Source: Candidatus Hydrogenedens sp.
GTDB lineage: Bacteria > Hydrogenedentota > Hydrogenedentia > Hydrogenedentales > Hydrogenedentaceae
Assembly (NCBI GenBank): GCA_035378955.1
Contig: DAOSUS010000012.1
Coordinates: 39,112 to 60,063 of the forward strand
DNA length: 20,952 nucleotides
Reading direction: 5' to 3'
Part shown: positions 16,226 through 20,952 of the stretch, one piece after another
Layout: every line of letters starts with the position of its first letter
How positions within the stretch are numbered: position 1 is the stretch's first letter
Translations under genes and position numbers: made by a program
Notes under the pieces: generated by a model
What the model was told of the DNA's origin: nothing
Seen by the model: only the letters and a program-made list of their open reading frames with translations
Databases searched by the model: none

Positions 16226-16254
16226 AGAATACAACAATAAAAACAAAATTTCAA
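16226..16254 (-). promoter_or_regulatory. Candidate sigma-70-type promoter of the activator gene
   Basis: On the minus strand TTGAAA (16249-16254), a 17-bp spacer and TATTCT (16226-16231) would start transcription about 15 nt upstream of the ATG. The first palindrome of the putative enhancer lies only 10 bp upstream of this -35 box, so the activator could regulate its own gene from the same site. Confidence 0.5.
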
Positions 16255-16263
16255 TTTTTTATT

Positions 16264-16302
16264 TTTCCCAAATTGGGAAATATTGAATTCCCAAAATGGG
16301 AA
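16264..16302. promoter_or_regulatory. Tandem palindromic operator / upstream activating sequence
   Basis: TTTCCCAAATTGGGAAA (16264-16280) and TTCCCAAAATGGGAA (16288-16302) are perfect palindromes with arms TTTCCCAA and TTCCCA. Their centres are 23 bp apart, about two helical turns. A degenerate third half, TTTCCAATTTT, begins at 16315. They sit between the activator gene and a sigma-54 promoter, 90-120 bp upstream of the -24 element, the usual position for an enhancer bound by dimers of a Fis-type regulator. Confidence 0.7.
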
Positions 16303-16387
16303 AACAAGTTCATGTTTCCAATTTTAAGAATTTATAATTTTCACATAAGATACTGATTATAAATATATTACAATTGTAATATGATTA

Positions 16388-16403
16388 TGGCATATATATT
16401 GCT
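16388..16403 (+). promoter_or_regulatory. Sigma-54 (-24/-12) promoter
   Basis: TGGCATATATATTGCT contains GG (16389-16390) and GC (16401-16402) exactly 10 nt apart, with TGGCA at -24 and TTGCT at -12, a near-consensus sigma-54 promoter. The predicted start is near 16414. There is no CDS directly downstream; the product would be the non-coding RNA described next. Confidence 0.75.
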
Positions 16404-16413
16404 ACATATAAAA

Positions 16414-16708
16414 TACAACAATTGAATAAAGTAAGCGGGACTCCTGAGGAAGGAGTGGAGTTCTAATTTAATAATAAAGAGCCCGCTGGAACAAGTAAAA
16501 TTTAACAAGGGCTGCGGCTTGCTCCCCAGTGGGCTCTTATCATAGTTTTTGGCTTCTTAAATCCCTCCCTTCCTTTCATTAAACTACCGCTTCCAAAACA
16601 AACCAAATCTCATCTTCCCTTACATTTCGCTCCCCAAAAGAGGGTAGTGCAGAGGGTATAAAATATACCCTTGCCGTCGGTTCTTTCGAACCGACGGCAC
16701 TTTTTTTT
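16414..16708 (+). ncRNA. Putative ~295-nt sigma-54-dependent structured RNA
   Basis: The span is bounded by the sigma-54 promoter and a strong terminator and contains no ATG at all; GTG or TTG frames reach at most 17 codons. Structure is dense. ACTCCT-GAGGA-AGGAGT is a hairpin at 16440-16456. AGCGGG (16434-16439) can pair with CCCGCT (16482-16487). A longer 13-bp helix AAGAGCCCGCTGG (16477-16489) with CCAGTGGGCTCTT (16526-16538) uses the same bases and so excludes it. An unpaired pyrimidine tract with CCCTCCCTTCC (about 16562-16573) follows, then GGGTATA-AAA-TATACCC (16654-16670), then the terminator. A-rich AACAAGTAAAATTTAACAAG in the loop could be an Hfq-type site. I do not recognise it as 6S RNA, tmRNA, RNase P, SRP RNA or a known riboswitch. 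Confidence 0.65.
16672..16708 (+). terminator. Strong intrinsic terminator of the structured RNA
   Basis: TGCCGTCGGTTC (16672-16683) pairs perfectly with GAACCGACGGCA (16688-16699) across a TTTC loop, followed by C and TTTTTTTT (16701-16708). It is preceded one base upstream by another perfect hairpin (16654-16670). The next gene starts 355 nt further on, so the terminator ends an independent transcript. Confidence 0.92.
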
Positions 16709-17063
16709 ATTAAAACTCCATATTATTTATATTATATACTCTTTTAATTACATTTCCTCCTAAATAACCTATCTATAATTCTATAGTTCATAAGTTATTA
16801 CATTCTATAATGTAATTAAAACTGTATTTACTACAAAAAATTATCTCTATTTTTTACTCATATTAAAGAAACATAGAAATTTTTCAAAATTTTTATTTGT
16901 TAGGATAGATTTAATAAATTAATTTATTTTAATTTTTAATCTTGTATATTAAATTTTTTAAATAAAAAGTAGATTTTTGAAAAAATATGTTATAATTATA
17001 ACAAGTAATTTGCATCAGGGTTGTGTGTTTTTTAATTTTAACTAAAAAAAGAAAGGGTTAGAA
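16709..17063. other. AT-rich leader region upstream of the GLUG-protein gene
   Basis: This stretch is extremely AT-rich and contains no gene. TATAAT occurs at 16991-16996 inside the palindrome GTTATAATTATAAC, a possible -10 region giving a leader of about 60 nt, but no good -35 box is placed correctly. No GG-N10-GC element with sigma-54 character is present here, so the GLUG gene is probably not under direct sigma-54 control. Confidence 0.5.
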
Positions 17064-20000
17064 ATGAAAAACAAAATTTTTAAATGTGGAATGGGTTTAC
17101 ATTATATATTTTTTTGTGTTATGCTGCTCGTTTTTTCTTCGCCACTTACTTATGCCGCCCCTATTCCAATTTCAACATTAAATGGCTTGAAAAACATAGG
17201 TGTTTCAACACCATTAAATGCCGATTATATTTTAACTGCTGATATAGATGCTTCTGAAACAAGATTCTGGCCTGGAGGTTTTGACCCTATCGGGGATGAC
17301 ACTCATCATTTTACGGGTTCTTTTAATGGTAATGGACACATAATCTATGACCTTTACATAGCCAGACCTACTGAAAAATATGTTGGATTATTTAGTTATA
17401 TAGAGGGAGGCTCCATCAAAGATTTAAAATTATACAATGTAGATATAAGTGGTATGACTATAGTTGGAGGTGTAGCAGGGACTATAGAAGGTACTGACAT
17501 CAAAGGTTGCATAGTTCACGGTCAGATACAGGCATCTTCAGTATGTGGAGGTATAGTAGGGAGTATCACATCCTCGTCCAGTGATATGTCAATAAGCATG
17601 TGCTATACATTAGGTTCGCTTAGTTGCCAGGATTTTGCCTCTACAGCAAAAGAATATTTTGGCGGATTAGTTGGAGTTGTAGAGCCTCACACTAACTCCA
17701 TAACTATCTCTAATTCTTTTTCTCACATGAATATTTTCACTTCGATAAGTGATATGAGTTTTGTTGGTGGTTTCGTAGGAGAATTAACCGACGAAGTATA
17801 TGTAGTAGAATGTTACTCCGTAGGAGAAGTTCCTAATGGAAATCAGGGTATAGGAGGTCTTATTGGCTACGCAGACCATCCGGAGTATGTAGAAAACAGT
17901 GTATGGGATATGGAAACCAGCAGACAAACAGAATCATCCGGAGGTAAAGGTTATAGCACAAATGAGATGATAGTTCCAGACACATATTCCGACCTGGGTT
18001 GGGATATATCTTCTGAACCTTGTGTAAGCTGTTCAACCACATGGTCTATATACAAAGATTACACCTATCCTTTCCTTTGTGATTTATCCAATATAATCCC
18101 TAATGTTGAAGGCGATGAATTAGCAACAGCTATTGATACCATAACAAAAAGTGGTTTTAATTCTGAATCTGTACAGGTATATCACAATACCATTCCATCA
18201 GGGTATGTTATTGAAACTATTCCGGAGAAATCTTGCTACTTTCCTTACGGTTACACTGTAACTGTTAACTATTCTATAGGACCTTATCCTCCAATTTATA
18301 TCTCCACGATAGAACAATTACAACTTATTGGTAATGACCCTAATTATCCCAACGATAATATATACATACTGTCAAACGATATTGATGCTTCTGCGACAAG
18401 GGACTGGAACAGTGGAAAAGGTTTTATCCCTATAGAAACATTCTCGGGTGTTCTTGATGGTGATGGTCATAAAATATCGGGGCTATATATATCAGATGAT
18501 TCTGGAGAACCAACAGGTCTATTCCGAACAATAAAGAAACCCAACGGTTCTTTCGGAAAAGTACAAAATTTAATTGTAGAGAATGTAGAAATATATGGCA
18601 TTGGTTATGTCGGAGTTATCGCGGGAAAAATAGAGACTTCTGTTGCAGAAATAGAGCCCACTTTAACAAATATAGCGACCAGTGGAGAGGTATTTGGTAT
18701 AAATTCAGTAGGTGGTCTGGCAGGTGCTATTTACGGAGGAATAACAGCGAATGACTGCTCTATCCGTGCCAATGTAAATGCAAGAGTATCGCCACCTAAA
18801 ATAACCTATGGCCATTTTGGAGGTGTTTGTGGTCGTGCTATAGGTTGCAATCTTTCAAGAATTTCGTTTATCGGTGCTATCCGTTCCGGAATAGGAAATA
18901 ATTTTGGAGGCATAGCAGGTTCTTCCTCTATGGATTCAGCAATTGGTAGTAGCCCAATTATTAAGGATTGTTATGCTCATGTTTCTATACAGAATACAAA
19001 CCCATCGAGTGATAATATTGGTGGACTTATTGGTTTTGCAGATGTAAATACAGAAATTGATAATTGCTATTCTGCATCTACTTTCTCTAATTCTGCTTCT
19101 GCAGGTGGACTTATTGGTGATGGTACTGATCCTATTACAGTAAGTAATTGTTTCTGGGATAAAGAAATATCTGGGGTATCTACTTCCTTTGGTGGAGGAA
19201 CAGCAGAAACAACAGAGAATATGAAGAAAACAGTAACATATCCATCCAGTTGGGACTTTGCCAATGTATGGGGAATAATCGAAGATAAAAGTTACCCCTT
19301 ATTGTATAATGATTTGATAATAATGATTAATCTTCAGAACTGGTATTATGTGAACGCCATGGATTGGTTATCATTCTATGGCATTTCGAGTGATATTAAT
19401 ACTCGTTGCAGTAATGTTATTCCACAGAACAATGTTATATCTCAATCGGTTTCTCCACAAGAATGGATACAAGTATTTCCTACGGACCAAGTAATATTAG
19501 ATGTTTCTGATGGACTTTGTCCCCCAATTACAGTAAACTCAATAAATCAAATTGCACAAATTGGCAAAGTTCCCGAATATCCATTAGATGGATATTATGT
19601 GTTGGAAAACAACATTGACGCATCAGACACTGTAAACTGGAATAGCGGTGCTGGCTTTGAGCCCATAAAAAACTTTACAGGTCTATTTTCAGGTGCGGGA
19701 CATATCATATCTGATTTATATATCAACCGACCAACTGAAGATTATGTAGGATTTTTTGGTTTCTTAGAAAATTCAGCCAGAATTATTAATGTATATATAT
19801 TAAAAGCAAATGTAACAGGCAGAGGTGCCGTTGGAATATTGGCGGGAAATAATTTGGGACAAATATACAATTGTGGTGTCCATGGAACAGTCCAAGGAAA
19901 TGATAGTTTTACAGGTGGTTTGGTTGGTGATAACAGCGGTATAATTTATGAGTCGCTCGGAGTAGCTCAGGTCATCGGAACAGATAATGTTGGTGGACTT

Positions 20001-20952
20001 ATAGGAACAATTAGTGCGTCATTATTTATGGGGACAAATCATGAAAATTACTTCTGGGGGACAGTCTCCGGTAATAACAATGTTGGTGGTTTTATAGGGT
20101 ATAACCGCGGATATATTGAAAATTGCTATACAGCATCACAGGTAACTGCAAATAAAGGAATTATAGGCGGTTTCTGCGCAACAAATGATACATCAGCTAC
20201 TATTGATTCATCCTACTGGGATAAAGAATACAGTGGAATAGAAATATCCGAAGGAGGTGAAGGGAAAACAACTATGGAAATGATGACACAAACAACATTT
20301 TCAGGATGGGACTTTTCATCAATATGGATGATAAATGAAAGCGTTACTTATCCATTTATACAAAATAATTATCACTCTAATATAGGAGATTTAAGAGGGA
20401 TAAATTATAATACCTTAAAAAATTATTTTACAAGTTTGGGTTATTTTCCCTCCAGCACAGAAAGATGCGACTGGACATATGGTGCAGGATTAATTGTAGA
20501 GCATACATTTATGAATTTAGATTTACCTATATTTTCAAATATTGATTTTGTTGTATCATCAGGTTTTTGCACTACGGTTCCAGATGTAGTCGGAGATACA
20601 CTTATTAACGCTATTAATGAAATTAATTCCGCTCATTTAGTAGTTGGAAGTGTAGTAGAAGAATGTAATACATACCCATTAGGTGTCGTTTTTGAACAAT
20701 ATCCAGTTAATGGTGAAGTTGTTGTCGAAGGGACTACAGTTTCACTGAAAGTGTCTTCAGGACCTTGCCCCGAAGGAGAAGGAACACCCGAAGGTGTCGT
20801 TGAAGGTACACCCGAAGGTGTCGTTGAAGGTACACCCGAAGGCGTCGTTGAAGGTACACCGGAAGGCGTCGTTGAAGGTACTCCCGAAGGCGTCGTTGAA
20901 GGTACTCCCGAAGGCGTCGTTGAAGGTACTCCCGAAGGCGTCGTTGAAGGTA
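17064..20952 (+). CDS. Large secreted GLUG / PASTA-like / EG-repeat protein (3' truncated)
   Basis: The frame is open from ATG 17064 (ribosome binding site AAAGGG) to the right edge, 1296 codons. A signal peptide (IFFCVMLLVFSSPLTYA) precedes residue 33. Three long homologous modules follow (about 17160-18080, 18296-19320 and 19528-20375). Each opens with Y-x-L-x-x-DIDAS-x-T, goes on to FxPI..FxGxxxGxGHxI and RPTExYVG, and contains several GLUG-type repeats (VGGxxG, GGLIG with xNCY). Each ends with SxWDxExSG. Between and after them are PASTA-like domains, such as IPNVEGDELATAIDTITKSG near 18098 and VPDVVGDTLINAINEI near 20577, with extra Cys ending SxGPC. An EG repeat then begins at about 20770. 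GLUG proteins form beta-helical surface structures, adhesins or peptidase-linked, so a cell-surface role is inferred. By analogy with 2-613 the missing tail may be dockerin-like. Confidence 0.88.
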   Translation, partial: MKNKIFKCGMGLHYIFFCVMLLVFSSPLTYAAPIPISTLNGLKNIGVSTPLNADYILTADIDASETRFWPGGFDPIGDDTHHFTGSFNGNGHIIYDLYIARPTEKYVGLFSYIEGGSIKDLKLYNVDISGMTIVGGVAGTIEGTDIKGCIVHGQIQASSVCGGIVGSITSSSSDMSISMCYTLGSLSCQDFASTAKEYFGGLVGVVEPHTNSITISNSFSHMNIFTSISDMSFVGGFVGELTDEVYVVECYSVGEVPNGNQGIGGLIGYADHPEYVENSVWDMETSRQTESSGGKGYSTNEMIVPDTYSDLGWDISSEPCVSCSTTWSIYKDYTYPFLCDLSNIIPNVEGDELATAIDTITKSGFNSESVQVYHNTIPSGYVIETIPEKSCYFPYGYTVTVNYSIGPYPPIYISTIEQLQLIGNDPNYPNDNIYILSNDIDASATRDWNSGKGFIPIETFSGVLDGDGHKISGLYISDDSGEPTGLFRTIKKPNGSFGKVQNLIVENVEIYGIGYVGVIAGKIETSVAEIEPTLTNIATSGEVFGINSVGGLAGAIYGGITANDCSIRANVNARVSPPKITYGHFGGVCGRAIGCNLSRISFIGAIRSGIGNNFGGIAGSSSMDSAIGSSPIIKDCYAHVSIQNTNPSSDNIGGLIGFADVNTEIDNCYSASTFSNSASAGGLIGDGTDPITVSNCFWDKEISGVSTSFGGGTAETTENMKKTVTYPSSWDFANVWGIIEDKSYPLLYNDLIIMINLQNWYYVNAMDWLSFYGISSDINTRCSNVIPQNNVISQSVSPQEWIQVFPTDQVILDVSDGLCPPITVNSINQIAQIGKVPEYPLDGYYVLENNIDASDTVNWNSGAGFEPIKNFTGLFSGAGHIISDLYINRPTEDYVGFFGFLENSARIINVYILKANVTGRGAVGILAGNNLGQIYNCGVHGTVQGNDSFTGGLVGDNSGIIYESLGVAQVIGTDNVGGLIGTISASLFMGTNHENYFWGTVSGNNNVGGFIGYNRGYIENCYTASQVTANKGIIGGFCATNDTSATIDSSYWDKEYSGIEISEGGEGKTTMEMMTQTTFSGWDFSSIWMINESVTYPFIQNNYHSNIGDLRGINYNTLKNYFTSLGYFPSSTERCDWTYGAGLIVEHTFMNLDLPIFSNIDFVVSSGFCTTVPDVVGDTLINAINEINSAHLVVGSVVEECNTYPLGVVFEQYPVNGEVVVEGTTVSLKVSSGPCPEGEGTPEGVVEGTPEGVVEGTPEGVVEGTPEGVVEGTPEGVVEGTPEGVVEGTPEGVVEG
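20770..20952 (+). repeat. In-frame 24-bp tandem repeat encoding EGTPEGVV
   Basis: About seven copies of the unit EGTPEGVV (GAAGGTACACCCGAAGGTGT-like) run to the right edge. Copies vary only at a few third positions (GGT/GGC, ACA/ACT, CCC/CCG), showing recent expansion. The unit differs in length and sequence from the 48-bp unit at the left edge, so the two arrays are not simple copies. The repeat continues beyond the window. Confidence 0.9.

Noticed and set aside
16414..16708. The structured RNA as tmRNA, RNase P RNA, 6S RNA or SRP RNA
   Set aside because: The conserved landmarks are missing: no tag-peptide frame, no RNase P GAGGAAAGTCC core, no SRP GGAAGGAAGCAGC tetraloop region, and no long bulged 6S-like duplex between its two ends.
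17860..19264. Minus-strand frames of 60-65 codons within the GLUG gene
   Set aside because: They lie inside a long, well-supported plus-strand coding frame and have no domain signal or ribosome binding site.
1..20952. Window as a circular molecule in which the right-edge EG protein continues into the left-edge tail
   Set aside because: The reading frames at the two edges do not join directly and the repeat units differ; there is no replication or partition gene in the window to suggest a plasmid.
1..20952. CRISPR arrays, tRNA or rRNA genes, insertion sequences
   Set aside because: No regularly spaced identical repeats with unique spacers, no recognisable tRNA or rRNA sequence and no transposase were seen; the edge repeats are in-frame coding tandem repeats.

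Overview
The window is an AT-rich stretch of bacterial DNA with ordinary protein-coding gene density. The best guess at its source is an uncultured relative of Candidatus Hydrogenedentota or a similar PVC/Lentisphaera-like lineage. The reasons are the long secreted proteins carrying Glu-Gly (EG) repeats, the paired dockerin-like C-terminal motif ELLRVIQFFNSGGF, a zinc-ribbon plus coiled-coil membrane protein, and a Tat-exported nucleoside-hydrolase-like protein. This placement rests on remembered family resemblance, not on a search.

Layout. 2-613 is the 3' end of an EG-repeat protein with two dockerin-like motifs. 614-1171 is non-coding and holds degenerate dispersed repeats. 1172-2038 (+) encodes a DUF89-family phosphatase. 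2297-5700 (-) is a compact operon, dctP-dctQ-dctM-usp: a TRAP solute importer followed by a universal stress protein. 5797-8307 (-) encodes a large zinc-ribbon/coiled-coil/five-TM protein of unknown function. 8724-13848 (+) holds a small zinc-finger membrane protein, a membrane-anchored TPR protein, the 23S rRNA methyltransferase RlmB, a secreted glycosyl-hydrolase-like protein and a Tat-exported IUNH-like protein. 14321-16204 (-) encodes an FHA-GAF-AAA+-Fis sigma-54 activator. 17064 to the right edge is the 5' part (1296 codons visible) of a secreted protein with three GLUG modules, PASTA-like domains and another EG-repeat tract.

The most interesting part is non-coding. Between the sigma-54 activator and the GLUG gene lie, in order: a sigma-70-type promoter for the activator, two adjacent palindromes (TTTCCCAAATTGGGAAA and TTCCCAAAATGGGAA), a near-consensus sigma-54 promoter (TGGCATATATATTGCT) about 100 bp downstream of them, and then about 295 nt with no ATG that end in a perfect 12-bp terminator hairpin plus a T8 run. 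This looks like a sigma-54-dependent non-coding RNA driven by the divergently encoded activator. A second -24/-12 element (TGGCGTTTTTTTTGCT) at 8531-8546 is followed within 90 nt by another strong intrinsic terminator, which predicts a ~77-nt RNA. Two orphan sigma-54 promoters, each leading to a terminated non-coding transcript, together with one activator gene, suggest a small sigma-54/sRNA regulatory circuit not explained by any annotated gene.

Both ends of the window lie inside EG-repeat tracts of two different large secreted proteins. All functional calls come from motif reading alone.
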